From Dehalococcoidia bacterium (GTDB taxonomy: Bacteria > Chloroflexota > Dehalococcoidia > GIF9 > AB-539-J10): a stretch of 64,000 nucleotides of DNA. The stretch spans positions 1 through 64,000 of the forward strand of contig SKVJ01000019.1 of NCBI GenBank assembly GCA_007129495.1, in the 5' to 3' direction. A program made the position numbers and the translations under genes. Below the pieces are notes generated by a model that was given only the letters and a program-made list of their open reading frames with translations, ran no database searches and was not told the DNA's origin. Positions 1 through 9,578 of this stretch are shown one piece after another. Position 1 is the stretch's first letter. Every line of letters starts with the position of its first letter.

Positions 1-325
1 CTCCACGATTGCTGCCACACAACCACAACGACCCGGCAGAAGATCGCTCCCGTACCTTGGTACGCTCGACTCTCCCCTGCGACCATCGTATCCGAGGGCG
101 TTCACAAGTGTCAATACCCCGGCGGCAAGTGTGGTTCTTTTCTTGCTCATGTTCGGAAAAGGCTTGTGAGAAGTGCATTGACCCTGCAGACTCGTGGCTT
201 CAGCACTCACCATCCGCCCTTGCTGCCCACGGATTGCGCTTTCAAACCGAACCGCCTGTGTCATCTTGTTCGGCTGTACATTGCATTCCGACAGGAGCGC
301 AGGAGATTACGGGCTGCCACGAATA

Positions 326-355
326 AGAAGGAGGAGCGTCAACGCTCCTCCTTCT
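326..355 (-). terminator. Intrinsic terminator-like hairpin downstream of the minus-strand enolase-superfamily gene
   Basis: 13-bp perfect inverted repeat agaaggaggagcg/cgctcctccttct with TCAA loop, followed on the minus strand by a T-rich stretch (cttattcg). Confidence 0.7.
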
Positions 356-419
356 CAAACCACTTCACGCTCTTACCCTCAAAAGCCTGCGAAAGCGCGA
401 GTCCGTTCACCGTCATGTG

Positions 420-1628
420 TCACAGCACAGGTACATACTTGCCGAAATCGAGATCACGCGCATTGCTGAACGGCTTATACGTACCGTCCGCCACCTTAGC
501 GTTCGCCTCAGCAATTGCTCCGTCATTCAATTCGATACCGAGGCCAGGCTGGTTGGAGATCTCAAGGTATCCATTCTCAATCTTGAGGCGTGGCTCGACT
601 GCCCACGGCGCCATCTGCTCATGCTCCTGTATCAGGAACGGATGCACCGCTGCCGACAGGTGCGCGTTCGCCATGGCAGCGACCGGTCCAAACGGATTGT
701 GCGGCGCGGCTTTTGCCTGGTACGCCTCACACATCGCACAGATCTTCATAGCCTCGGTGATGCCACCTATCTTGCCCACGTCGAACATCACCACATCAAC
801 CGCTCCGTTCTCAAGATACTCCTTGAGGTCCAACTTGCTGTTCAGACGTTCGCAGGCCGCGATGGGTATATTCACGGCATCAGCCACTCGCTTCATCATC
901 GTGATCATGCCCACAGGGACGGGCTCCTCGTACCAGAACAGGTCGAACTGCTCCAGTTTCTTCCCTATCTTGATCGCTGTGCCCGCGTTGAATTTGCCGT
1001 GACACTCAACCATGAGGTCGACAGTTTGACCTACTGCCTGGCGAACCGCCGCAACGCGGTCGACAACCGCATCGATCTCGTCAGGACGGTATCCGTGATA
1101 ACCATCGCGACCGGGGCGAAAGGGGTCGAACTTCATCGCCGTGTAGCCCTCGTTGACGAGATCCCTCGCAAACCTGCCAAGCTGTTCGGGGTCGTACTCA
1201 ATCTCACCCCACGGCTCCGAGAACAGATCATCCTGCGTAGGATCAGGGAAGGAGTTCCACGTGCCTCGCATATGAGGGTAAAGCCTGATATGTCTTCGGT
1301 ACAGGCCGCCCAGCAACTCGTATACGGGGACACCCAGAGCTTTCCCCTTGATGTCGTAGAGTGCAACATCGACTGCGCTGATCATGGCGTTCATGTACGA
1401 GAACGAGGTCTGCTGTAGCATCTTTATCCAGAGTCGCTCTATATTGAACGGATCCTCTCCAACCAGGATGGACTTGAGCATTTCTACCTGGGCGGCAAGA
1501 ATCGATGGATGACTGACCACATTCTCGCCCACTCCGGTAATGCCTTCGTCGGTGTGCACCCTGGTAAACGGAAGCGGTCCACACATGATGGCCTCAATAT
1601 CGGTGATACGAAGATTGGACATGTCCAT
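420..1628 (-). CDS. Mandelate racemase/muconate lactonizing enzyme family protein (enolase superfamily)
   Basis: ORF with MR/MLE-like segments (AAVRQAVGQTVDLMVECHGKFN, FDVGKIGGITEAMKI, SNQPGLGIELND); start refined to MDMSNLRI after a GGAGGGA SD. Confidence 0.85.
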   Translation of the reverse strand: MDMSNLRITDIEAIMCGPLPFTRVHTDEGITGVGENVVSHPSILAAQVEMLKSILVGEDPFNIERLWIKMLQQTSFSYMNAMISAVDVALYDIKGKALGVPVYELLGGLYRRHIRLYPHMRGTWNSFPDPTQDDLFSEPWGEIEYDPEQLGRFARDLVNEGYTAMKFDPFRPGRDGYHGYRPDEIDAVVDRVAAVRQAVGQTVDLMVECHGKFNAGTAIKIGKKLEQFDLFWYEEPVPVGMITMMKRVADAVNIPIAACERLNSKLDLKEYLENGAVDVVMFDVGKIGGITEAMKICAMCEAYQAKAAPHNPFGPVAAMANAHLSAAVHPFLIQEHEQMAPWAVEPRLKIENGYLEISNQPGLGIELNDGAIAEANAKVADGTYKPFSNARDLDFGKYVPVL

Positions 1629-1763
1629 TCCCTCCTTAACACTCAGAGATCCCGCTGACCAATGGTAGAGCGGTCCATTCACAACGTCAATGGCTTCAAC
1701 TGATTGCTCGTGTCCGGTCACGAGGGGCGCGTCAACTCACGTAAGAATGTTACCGAAGAGGGG

Positions 1764-1792
1764 TTGCATGGCTGGTTTGCGGCCTGTATACT
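1764..1792 (+). promoter_or_regulatory. Putative sigma70-type promoter for the mbh operon
   Basis: TTGCAT - 17 nt - TATACT, about 150 nt upstream of mbhA. Confidence 0.5.
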
Positions 1793-1944
1793 GGCACCGA
1801 TTACCCTGACGCAAGGCTACGCAAACAACCGTGGTGAAAAGGGGAATTGTGGTTCCATTCAGTAACAAGCTGGTCGCAGATGAATCCACCAGCTGCCCGC
1901 AGTCTATACTGTCCCGTATCACGAGAGGAGTATCTTTCATCTAA

Positions 1945-2463
1945 ATGGCACAGTTCTTCACCACCATGCTCCTCTGCTTCCTCCTCTACCTTGCTTTGAC
2001 CACGGGCACGGGCACGATCGGACTGTGGAATGCCGGAGAACTTATCGCGGGACTCTTCATCGCCGGACTGGTCTCCGTCCTGGTGAGACCGGTCATGCCG
2101 AGTAGTTGGTTTCAGGTGCTCAATCCCCGGCGGTGGGGGTGGCTCCTCGTATATGTCGTGGGCCCTTTCTTCTGGGCAATGGCGAAGGCGAACTTCGATG
2201 TTGTGTACAGAGTTATCACTGGACGTATCAAACCGGGTATCGTCCGGATCTCTCCTGGGCTGAAGAACGACATCAGCACTACGGTGCTTGCGAATTCCAT
2301 CACTCTTACCCCGGGAACTCTTACTGTAGAGGTGGATCAGCGGACGAACGACCTGTACGTTCATTGGATAAATGTAGATGAGAAGGTCGTAAAACGTAAG
2401 CCGCGAGACTACCGCCCAATCTGTGGCGGTTTCCCAGGATGGGCAAGGAGAATCGCCGAATGA
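1945..2463 (+). CDS. mbhA: Mrp/Mnh antiporter subunit E-like, Mbh subunit A
   Basis: MnhE-like small membrane protein; first gene of the Mbh-ordered cluster. Confidence 0.85.
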   Translation: MAQFFTTMLLCFLLYLALTTGTGTIGLWNAGELIAGLFIAGLVSVLVRPVMPSSWFQVLNPRRWGWLLVYVVGPFFWAMAKANFDVVYRVITGRIKPGIVRISPGLKNDISTTVLANSITLTPGTLTVEVDQRTNDLYVHWINVDEKVVKRKPRDYRPICGGFPGWARRIAE

Positions 2464-2714
2464 ACTGGATGCCGGCGGTAATCGTCCTTGCGGTATGTAT
2501 CGCCCTTGCCCTTATCCGGGTAGGCATTGGCCCGACGGTACCAGACCGCATCGTCGGACTTGATACTGTCAATACAATTGTGGTTACCTCAATGGTGGTT
2601 CTGGGTGCCGCTTTTCGCCAACCCGTGTACCTCGACGTGGCGATCGTATACGCGCTTCTGTCATTCGTCACGACATTGTTCATTGCCAGATACATCGAAA
2701 AGGGTAAGCTCTGA
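2460..2714 (+). CDS. mbhB: MrpF-like, Mbh subunit B
   Basis: MrpF-like (GPTVPDRIVGLDTVN...YLDVAIVYALLSFVTTLFIARY); ATGA overlap start. Confidence 0.85.
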   Translation: MNWMPAVIVLAVCIALALIRVGIGPTVPDRIVGLDTVNTIVVTSMVVLGAAFRQPVYLDVAIVYALLSFVTTLFIARYIEKGKL

Positions 2715-2717
2715 CAC

Positions 2718-3080
2718 ATGTTGCACACAATCACGTACGTGCTCATAGGTATCGGGCTGTTCTTCAACCTCGCAGCCAGTGTGGGGTTGCTCCGTTTTCC
2801 GGATTTCTACACACGGCTGCATGCCGGCACCAAGTGTACAACGTTCGGATCGATCTTCCTCATTGGCGCGGTGGTACTACAGGGCATCGTGGCATGGACC
2901 GCCGGCGGCTGGGAATCATTCGATTCGGTACTCGTATTCAGGGGAATAATTGCGCTTGGAGCCCTTCTGCTCACGAATCCAACCGGCGCACACGCGATTG
3001 CCAGAGCCGGTCATCGCAGTGGAGTGAAGCCGGTGCCGGCAGTTGTTGATGAACTCGAGGAGGCGGACCTCAGTGGCTGA
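2718..3080 (+). CDS. mbhC: MrpG-like, Mbh subunit C
   Basis: MrpG-like (FFNLAASVGLLRFPDFYTRLHAGTKCTTFGS). Confidence 0.85.
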   Translation: MLHTITYVLIGIGLFFNLAASVGLLRFPDFYTRLHAGTKCTTFGSIFLIGAVVLQGIVAWTAGGWESFDSVLVFRGIIALGALLLTNPTGAHAIARAGHRSGVKPVPAVVDELEEADLSG

Positions 3081-3315
3081 GTTCCAGGTTCTTCACGTGA
3101 TCGTCCCCATTCTGATGGTGGCAAGCGCCGTCATGGTAGCGCGGCTCAAAGACCTTATTGCCGCGGTTATCGCACTGGCTGCACTGAGCCTGCTTCTCTC
3201 GCTCCAGTTCTATTTATTGCAGGCCCCTGACGTCGCGCTTGCGGAAGCGGGTATTGGGGCAGCTATTACCACTGCCATCTTCGTGATAGCAATACGTTCA
3301 ACCAGACGAGTGTGA
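3073..3315 (+). CDS. mbhD: MbhD (DUF4040-type) subunit
   Basis: AVIALAALSLLLSLQFYLLQAPDVALAEAGIGAAITTAIFVIAI; GTG start overlapping mbhC. Confidence 0.8.
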   Translation: MAEFQVLHVIVPILMVASAVMVARLKDLIAAVIALAALSLLLSLQFYLLQAPDVALAEAGIGAAITTAIFVIAIRSTRRV

Positions 3316-3599
3316 GTGCAATGTTGAGAAGAATTGGAATCGGCCTGTCGCTCATTGTCCTGATAGCGATGTTCGTCACCGTGATCTTGCTGCTCCCGAC
3401 ACTGGGAGATCCACCCTCACAGATGGACGACTACATCATCGGGAACGCACCAGGAGAAACTGGGGCGAGTAATGTCGTGGCCGCGGTGCTGTTCGACTAC
3501 AGGGGACTTGATACTCTTGGCGAGGCCACTGTACTCTTCGCGGCAGCAACTGCAGTTGCTATGATCCTGCGCACGAGAAATCATGAGGCGGGCGACTAA
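3312..3599 (+). CDS. mbhE: MbhE-like subunit
   Basis: Small membrane protein, ...ETGASNVVAAVLFDYRGLDTLGEATVLFAAATAV, typical of MbhE/MrpA C-terminal region. Confidence 0.8.
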   Translation: MSAMLRRIGIGLSLIVLIAMFVTVILLLPTLGDPPSQMDDYIIGNAPGETGASNVVAAVLFDYRGLDTLGEATVLFAAATAVAMILRTRNHEAGD

Positions 3600-4066
3600 T
3601 GTCAAAGATTGTACGTGTGGTAGCAACGATAATTGTACCATTCATTCTTCTGTATGGCCTGTACCTCATTGTTCATGGACATTTGACCCCCGGTGGCGGA
3701 TTCCAGGGCGGAGCAGTCATTGCTTCCGGTATTGCACTTCTGTTCGTAGCCTTCAACTTCAGGTATGTGAGAGGCTTTCTAAGCGAGGACTCGCTTTCTA
3801 CTATCGAGTGTAGTGGTGCACTCCTGTTCGTCGGAATTGCATTCGGCGGGATAGTCACAACCACCTTCTTTGCGAATTTCCTGTTGGGTTCACCAGTGTT
3901 TGGCGGTATTCCCGTCGGAGGACCAGAACCGGCCACCATTTGGTCAGGTGGCACTATCCCACTGATGAACATAGCCGTGGGCATGAAAGTCAGCGCAGGG
4001 CTGTTGGCAATCATATTCATGATGTGGTTTGCCGCGTCGAAGGAAGAGGGAGATCAAAATGAGTGA
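3599..4066 (+). CDS. mbhF: MrpB-like, Mbh subunit F
   Basis: MrpB motif YLIVHGHLTPGGGFQGGAVIASG. Confidence 0.9.
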   Translation: MSKIVRVVATIIVPFILLYGLYLIVHGHLTPGGGFQGGAVIASGIALLFVAFNFRYVRGFLSEDSLSTIECSGALLFVGIAFGGIVTTTFFANFLLGSPVFGGIPVGGPEPATIWSGGTIPLMNIAVGMKVSAGLLAIIFMMWFAASKEEGDQNE

Positions 4067-4412
4067 CATCATTATCAACGCGCCGTTTCTTGCGGTCGTT
4101 GCACTCATCTGCGTATCTTTCTACATCCTCATGACACAGAGGAACCTGATCAAGATCGTAATGGGAGTAGTGATACTTCAATCAGGTGTGAATCTGTTCC
4201 TCGTAGCTCTGGGCTATCGCACGGGTGGTGTGGCGCCAATATATACGGACATACCAGATACTCTGATGGTGCTGCCTGTACCCCAGGCATTGACGCTCAC
4301 GAACATCGTCATCGGGGTATCCACAACCGCTCTCATGCTGGCATTGATAGTGCTCATCTATCGTCACACGGGTGAGACAGATGCCGAGAAATCCCGGAGG
4401 GTGAAAGGGTAA
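4059..4412 (+). CDS. mbhG: MrpC/NuoK-like, Mbh subunit G
   Basis: NLIKIVMGVVILQSGVNLFLVALGY...DPL-like region PVPQALTLTNIVIGVSTTALML. Confidence 0.88.
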   Translation: MSDIIINAPFLAVVALICVSFYILMTQRNLIKIVMGVVILQSGVNLFLVALGYRTGGVAPIYTDIPDTLMVLPVPQALTLTNIVIGVSTTALMLALIVLIYRHTGETDAEKSRRVKG

Positions 4413-4417
4413 GCGCA

Positions 4418-5983
4418 TTGGATGCATTGATACTTCACTCTCCAATTCTGGCTATCGCCATCCCTCTGCTCGCCGCATTCGCTGCGCCACTCATCGGCAG
4501 ACTTAGTCCAAGGGCGCGGAATGTGTTCGTCATTGCAGCACTTGCATCCATGCTGTTTGTCGTAGTACTGCTCGCTCGCGATGTGTACGAGGTGGGAATC
4601 CGGGTATATACCCTCGGTGCCCTTTCTCCCACTCAATCCATTCCCGAGAATCACATGGTTCCGGTTCGGCTTATCCTTGAAGTGGATGGTCTCGGAGCGC
4701 TGATGGCCATTATTACCGCCGTCGTGGCGCTTGCGGGCGCCATCTACTCCATCGCCGCCATCAGGCCCGAATCGGGGCAGGACCGTTTCTATTCTCTTCT
4801 GCTACTTCTGACTGTCGGCATGATGGGCATTCAGCTCACCGGCGACATGTTCAACCTGTTCGTCTTTCTCGAGATACTCTCGATATCCGGAGCTGCACTG
4901 GCAGCATTCCGCACCAGGTTTGGCGATGCCGTCGAGGGCGGCTTCAAATACCTGATGGTTTCGACCGTCGGCGCGCTGATGCTCCTGCTGGCCATAGGCA
5001 TCTTCTACGGGCAATACAACGCACTAAACATAGCGGCCATCGCCAGCGCCATGCAGTACACGGTGCTGGACCAGATAGCCCTGGCGCTGATCCTCGCCGC
5101 GCTCCTGATGAAAAGCGGTGCCGTGCCATCCCACTGGTGGGTACCTGATACCTATACTCCGGCCCCGGCTGGAACCAGCCCGATTATGTACGCCTCGTCA
5201 CTGGCCTGCCTCGCGGCGACTTTCCGCATGGTGTTTTCGCTCTACGGCGTGCAGATGAACCTGGCGACTGTTGGCTGGATAGTGATAATGGCCGGTGTTC
5301 TCAGTATGTTTGTCGGTGTCACGATGGCGCTCAAGCAGACTGATATCAAACGGCTGATGGTGTATCACGTCATCTCTCAGGAAGGTTACATGCTGCTCGG
5401 TGTTGGCGTGGGACTTGCAGTGCTCAGTGATCCCCAGGCTATTGCGGCCTACGGGCGCGAAGCCATTGCAGGAGGACTGTTTCACGTAATCAACAATGCA
5501 TTCTTCAAAGGATTGCTCCTTCTTACGGCAGAAGCCCTCTTCCTCCGACTTGGCACGCGCGACCTGAACAAGATGGGCGGCATGGGACGCACCATGAAGT
5601 GGACGTGTGCGTTCTTCATCATCGGTGCTCTGGCAATATCCGGCATACCGCCATTTAACGGATTCGCCTCCAAACTGATGATCTATGAGTCAGTGTACCT
5701 GTTCAATCCGATGCTCACCATCATAGCGGTGATCGTGTCGATCATGACCCTCGCATCCTTCACCAAGGTATTCCAATCTGCATTTACCGGCCCGGCGCTG
5801 CCTGAGTACCGTGAAGTGCGAGAGATTCCGCTATCCATGAAACTCGGCATGGGCATACTCGCCGCTGCAACCGTGTTCATCAGTCTGTTTCCGAGCCTTG
5901 TTGTGGACACAATAATCTACCCGGCTGCCGACGCTCTCATCGATCAGTCCGGTTACATCAGTGCAGTTATGGGAGGTGGATAG
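4418..5983 (+). CDS. mbhH: MrpD/NuoN-like antiporter subunit, Mbh subunit H
   Basis: Long polytopic proton-conducting membrane transporter family protein (KSGAVPSHWWVPDTYTPAPAGTSPIM; HVINNAFFKGLLLLTAEA). Confidence 0.92.
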   Translation: MDALILHSPILAIAIPLLAAFAAPLIGRLSPRARNVFVIAALASMLFVVVLLARDVYEVGIRVYTLGALSPTQSIPENHMVPVRLILEVDGLGALMAIITAVVALAGAIYSIAAIRPESGQDRFYSLLLLLTVGMMGIQLTGDMFNLFVFLEILSISGAALAAFRTRFGDAVEGGFKYLMVSTVGALMLLLAIGIFYGQYNALNIAAIASAMQYTVLDQIALALILAALLMKSGAVPSHWWVPDTYTPAPAGTSPIMYASSLACLAATFRMVFSLYGVQMNLATVGWIVIMAGVLSMFVGVTMALKQTDIKRLMVYHVISQEGYMLLGVGVGLAVLSDPQAIAAYGREAIAGGLFHVINNAFFKGLLLLTAEALFLRLGTRDLNKMGGMGRTMKWTCAFFIIGALAISGIPPFNGFASKLMIYESVYLFNPMLTIIAVIVSIMTLASFTKVFQSAFTGPALPEYREVREIPLSMKLGMGILAAATVFISLFPSLVVDTIIYPAADALIDQSGYISAVMGGG

Positions 5984-5986
5984 GCA

Positions 5987-6328
5987 ATGAACGCAGCGCC
6001 GGTATTGGCTTATTGGGCGCCCATCGTCGCCATAATCGCCTTCGTGATAATCCTCGCAATCACCATTCTCTACCGCAGCAGGGGACAGGGACGGTACCAG
6101 GAGGGCACGGACCAGGAGCAGATCTTCCTGTCCGGCGAGGAAGAACCAGCGGAAGCACTACGACACGTCAGATCACACAACATGTACTGGGGCTTCTTTG
6201 AAGCAATGAAGCGCTACTACGATCCCACTGTGCGCGCACATACAGGCATTGTGAATGACTATCTCATCTGGCTGCTGGGGCTCACTGCATTCGCGGGCAT
6301 TGCTATACTGGCAGCTAACCTGTTGTAA
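5987..6328 (+). CDS. mbhI: MbhI-like subunit
   Basis: Position and sequence (SHNMYWGFFEAMKRYYDPTVRAHTGIVNDYLIWLLGLTA) fit MbhI. Confidence 0.8.
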   Translation: MNAAPVLAYWAPIVAIIAFVIILAITILYRSRGQGRYQEGTDQEQIFLSGEEEPAEALRHVRSHNMYWGFFEAMKRYYDPTVRAHTGIVNDYLIWLLGLTAFAGIAILAANLL

Positions 6329-6346
6329 CTGGGGAGAACAAGACAC

Positions 6347-6781
6347 ATGGGCATGGATTCGTTCAAGCGGGCTCTTTGGGTGTATCATTTGAATACAGGG
6401 TCCTGCAACGGCTGCGACATCGAGATTGTTGCTGCGCTTACTCCGCGTTACGATGTGGAGCGGTTCGGTATCAAGCTCGTGGGCTCCCCTCGACATGCAG
6501 ACGTGCTGCTCATGACGGGCCCGGTAACACGACAGATGGAATCCCGAGTGCGCCGACTCTATGCCCAGACACCCGCTCCCAAGGTAGTGATGGTCATCGG
6601 CAATTGCGGTGTTGAGGGTGATGTGTTTCACGAGTCGTATAATCTCATCGGGCCTATCGATCAGATTATCCCGGTTGACGTATATGTTCTCGGATGTCCT
6701 CCACGCCCGGAAGCCATAATCGACGGTGTTGTGAAAGCATGGCTGAAGCTGGAGGGCGCCGCCAAGGAGAAGACTGCCTGA
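6347..6781 (+). CDS. mbhJ: [NiFe]-hydrogenase small subunit (NuoB-like), Mbh subunit J
   Basis: Proximal-cluster cysteines: TGSCNGCDIE, IGNCGVEGDVF, VLGCPPRPEAI. Confidence 0.92.
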   Translation: MGMDSFKRALWVYHLNTGSCNGCDIEIVAALTPRYDVERFGIKLVGSPRHADVLLMTGPVTRQMESRVRRLYAQTPAPKVVMVIGNCGVEGDVFHESYNLIGPIDQIIPVDVYVLGCPPRPEAIIDGVVKAWLKLEGAAKEKTA

Positions 6782-6782
6782 T

Positions 6783-7325
6783 ATGGACATGTTAGGTGCA
6801 GATGAGGTCATAAAGAGCTTCAAGAGCGCTCTCGATGGTGCTATTACGAACATTCGTGTGTATGAGCGAGAACTCGCTCTCAAGAAGAACGTCTATACCT
6901 CCCTGTGGATTGACATCAAGCTCGAAGGGTTTCGCAGGGCGATACTCCACCTGAACCACCTCCAGGAATCGCCCCACTTCAGCGTAATTGCGCCCGTAGA
7001 TAGAGGCGACACAGTTGACTTGCTGTACCATTTCTCGCTGTTCTACGGACAGCACCACAAGGCCATCGCCCTGGTAATCAGAGTTTCTCTGCCCAAGACC
7101 GACCTCACGATTCCCACGATTACCGACATCATACCCGGCGTCATCTTTTCAGAGCGGGAAGTACAGGAGATGATGGGGGTAACGGTCACTGGAATTCCCG
7201 ACAAACGCCGCCTGTTCATTCCCGAGGATTTCCCACAGGGGATCTACCCGTGGCGCAGAGACGAAACAGGTCCGGACAAGATGCTGAAAGTACTTCCAGG
7301 CAGACAGGGTATTCAACATGAGTAG
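6783..7325 (+). CDS. mbhK: NuoC-like subunit, Mbh subunit K
   Basis: Complex I 30-kDa-like motif FSEREVQEMMGVTVTGIPDKRRLFIPEDFP. Confidence 0.9.
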   Translation: MDMLGADEVIKSFKSALDGAITNIRVYERELALKKNVYTSLWIDIKLEGFRRAILHLNHLQESPHFSVIAPVDRGDTVDLLYHFSLFYGQHHKAIALVIRVSLPKTDLTIPTITDIIPGVIFSEREVQEMMGVTVTGIPDKRRLFIPEDFPQGIYPWRRDETGPDKMLKVLPGRQGIQHE

Positions 7326-8571
7326 TACCGTAGAACAGACCAGTTACATACTCCCGATGGGGCCGATACATCCGGCCCTGCATGAACCCATTCGACTGGA
7401 TCTCAGCATAGATGGTGAGGAAATAGTCGATGTGGACGTAGCCGCCGGCCAGGTTCACCGCGGGATCGAATGGCTCGGTATGAACCGCAACAACATAGTG
7501 CAGACCATTTACCTGGCTGAGAGGGTCTGTGGAATCTGCTCGGCATGCCATCCATTTGCTTTCGTGGAGGCGGTAGAGATGGCCACCGGCATCGAGGTAC
7601 CCCCACGTGCGGAGTATATCCGTATGATTCTCGCTGAAGTAGAGCGTATCCACTCACATCTGCTCTGGGCCGGTGTTGCGGGTCACGAGGTAGGATTCGA
7701 AACGCTCTTCTACTACGCCTGGCGTGCCCGGGAGAAGGTGATGGACCTTACGGAATACCTGACCGGTAATCGCAATTCGAAGGCTCTGTACCAGATAGGT
7801 GGCGTCCGGCGCGACATCACGGAAGAACAAGTGCCTGTCGTTAGAGAGGCGCTTGAGTTCTACAAGTCCGTTTTCGGAGAGTTGAAGACGCTGTTCCTTG
7901 ACGATCCTACCGTCAAGATGAGGACGCGGGGGGTGGGGATCATCACCACAGAGGATGCCAGGAAACTCTGCATCGTCGGCCCCACGGCACGCGCCAGTGG
8001 CGTGCCGATTGACACGCGCCAGGACCACCCCTATTCGGCTTACGCGGATCTCAATGTGAAGGCGATTACACCTGACATTCTCACGGGAGAGGTTCATGGT
8101 GACGTCTATGACCGGATAATCGTGCGGCTGTTGGAAGTGAAGCAATCGATCGAGATAATCGAGCAGGGCATCGCAGCGATGCCCGACGGACCTCTAGTCA
8201 CCGAAGCGAAGATCCCGAAACTGCTCGCCATGCTCAAGAAAGCCGAAGGAGAGTCGGTAGGGCGTGTCGAAGCCCCTCGTGGGGAAAACCTGCACTACAT
8301 ACGAAAGAAAGCTGGCGAAGATCCTGTTGAAGCCTGGAAGGTCCGGGCGCCCACATACGCGAATCTCCAGGCGGCGAAGACAATGCTTGTGGGCCAGCAG
8401 ATAGCTGATGTTCCTATCGCCTTTGCCTCTCTGGATCCCTGCATGTCCTGCACGAATAGAGCAGTAGTTGTTGACACGCTCTCTGGCGATACCTCATTTC
8501 TGGATGGAGAACAGCTTCACGCGCTGTCCGTGGAGAAGACAAGGAGGCTGCAAGCTGAACTGGCTCGGTAG
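7318..8571 (+). CDS. mbhL: Group 4 [NiFe]-hydrogenase large subunit, Mbh subunit L
   Basis: N-terminal RVCGICSACH and C-terminal DPCMSCTNR followed by about 36 aa (candidate cleaved extension). Confidence 0.93.
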   Translation: MSSTVEQTSYILPMGPIHPALHEPIRLDLSIDGEEIVDVDVAAGQVHRGIEWLGMNRNNIVQTIYLAERVCGICSACHPFAFVEAVEMATGIEVPPRAEYIRMILAEVERIHSHLLWAGVAGHEVGFETLFYYAWRAREKVMDLTEYLTGNRNSKALYQIGGVRRDITEEQVPVVREALEFYKSVFGELKTLFLDDPTVKMRTRGVGIITTEDARKLCIVGPTARASGVPIDTRQDHPYSAYADLNVKAITPDILTGEVHGDVYDRIIVRLLEVKQSIEIIEQGIAAMPDGPLVTEAKIPKLLAMLKKAEGESVGRVEAPRGENLHYIRKKAGEDPVEAWKVRAPTYANLQAAKTMLVGQQIADVPIAFASLDPCMSCTNRAVVVDTLSGDTSFLDGEQLHALSVEKTRRLQAELAR

Positions 8572-9571
8572 TAGTCCTCCGTCATTGCCCGTGCTTCTCC
8601 TCGGCCCCATCGTGGTGACCTTTGTTGGAGCAATGGTCGGGCTGCTCTATGTCGGTATTGATCGAATACTCGTGGCACGCATGCAATCACGAGTTGGCCC
8701 TCCGGTGGTGCAGCCATTCAGAGATGTGAGCAAGTTGATGATGAAGGAGACTATCGTCCCCGGCGGTGCACTGAGATGGCTCTTTCAGTTCAGTCCAATC
8801 ATGTGCGTGATGGGGTCGGCGGTTCTTCTGCTGTATATTCCTCTGTTCGGACAGACAGCACTCTTCGAAGGCTCCGGGGACGCAATACTCATAATCTACC
8901 TCCTGACCATCCCATCACTGGCCCTTGTGGCCGGTGGCTTCGCATCGAGCTCTCCCTATGCGTCAGTAGGGGCACAGCGGGAAATGGTCATCATGATTGG
9001 CTACGAGTTCCCCCTTTCGGTCACCATAGTGAGCCTCGCGTGGCGCATTACTCAGGTGACAGAGGCGAACGCCTTTTCACTGGCAACCATGGGTCAATAT
9101 CCGATCTGGGACCTGGTGGGGCCCCTCGGATTCGTTGGGGCAGGCCTCCTGCTCCTCGCCCTCATCGCCGTCACACCTGGAGAACTGGGACGGATACCAT
9201 TCGACATCGCCGAAGCAGAAACCGAGCTTGCTGGAGGAATGCTTGTCGAGTACTCGGGCAGGAATCTGGCACTCTTCTATCTTGGCAATGCAATACGGGG
9301 GTTCGCCGTATTGTCGCTCTTCATCGCCCTCTTCTTCCCTTACGGCATCGGTGCGGCCGTGGGTTTCACGAGTACTGCAGCCGTAGTTGTGGCTGATGGG
9401 TTGTTCTTCCTGCTGAAGATCTTTCTGGTCATGTTCGTGGCAGTTGCAGTCGTGCGCTCTGCGATGGCGCGCTTCAAGATCAATCAGGCCAGCGTCTTCT
9501 ATCTGATGGCGGTTACGCTCGTCAGCCTCGCAGGCCTGCTGCTCCTCTGGACGGATATGATGATATGGTGA
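8555..9571 (+). CDS. mbhM: NuoH-like subunit, Mbh subunit M
   Basis: NuoH-like (DRILVARMQSRVGPPVVQPFRD..., GELGRIPFDIAEAETELAGGMLVEYSGRNLALFYL); start ambiguous, CTG at 8555 follows AAGGAGG. Confidence 0.88.
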   Translation: MNWLGSSPPSLPVLLLGPIVVTFVGAMVGLLYVGIDRILVARMQSRVGPPVVQPFRDVSKLMMKETIVPGGALRWLFQFSPIMCVMGSAVLLLYIPLFGQTALFEGSGDAILIIYLLTIPSLALVAGGFASSSPYASVGAQREMVIMIGYEFPLSVTIVSLAWRITQVTEANAFSLATMGQYPIWDLVGPLGFVGAGLLLLALIAVTPGELGRIPFDIAEAETELAGGMLVEYSGRNLALFYLGNAIRGFAVLSLFIALFFPYGIGAAVGFTSTAAVVVADGLFFLLKIFLVMFVAVAVVRSAMARFKINQASVFYLMAVTLVSLAGLLLLWTDMMIW

Positions 9572-9578
9572 TTAACAC

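Noticed and set aside
1-150. Minus-strand open frame running off the left edge (MSKKRTTLAAGVLTLVNALGYDGRRG...)
   Set aside because: Starts like a small membrane protein but the sequence is not membrane-like after about 20 residues; too short and truncated to call.
417-1418. 333-aa plus-strand ORF
   Set aside because: Antisense shadow of the well-supported enolase-superfamily gene.
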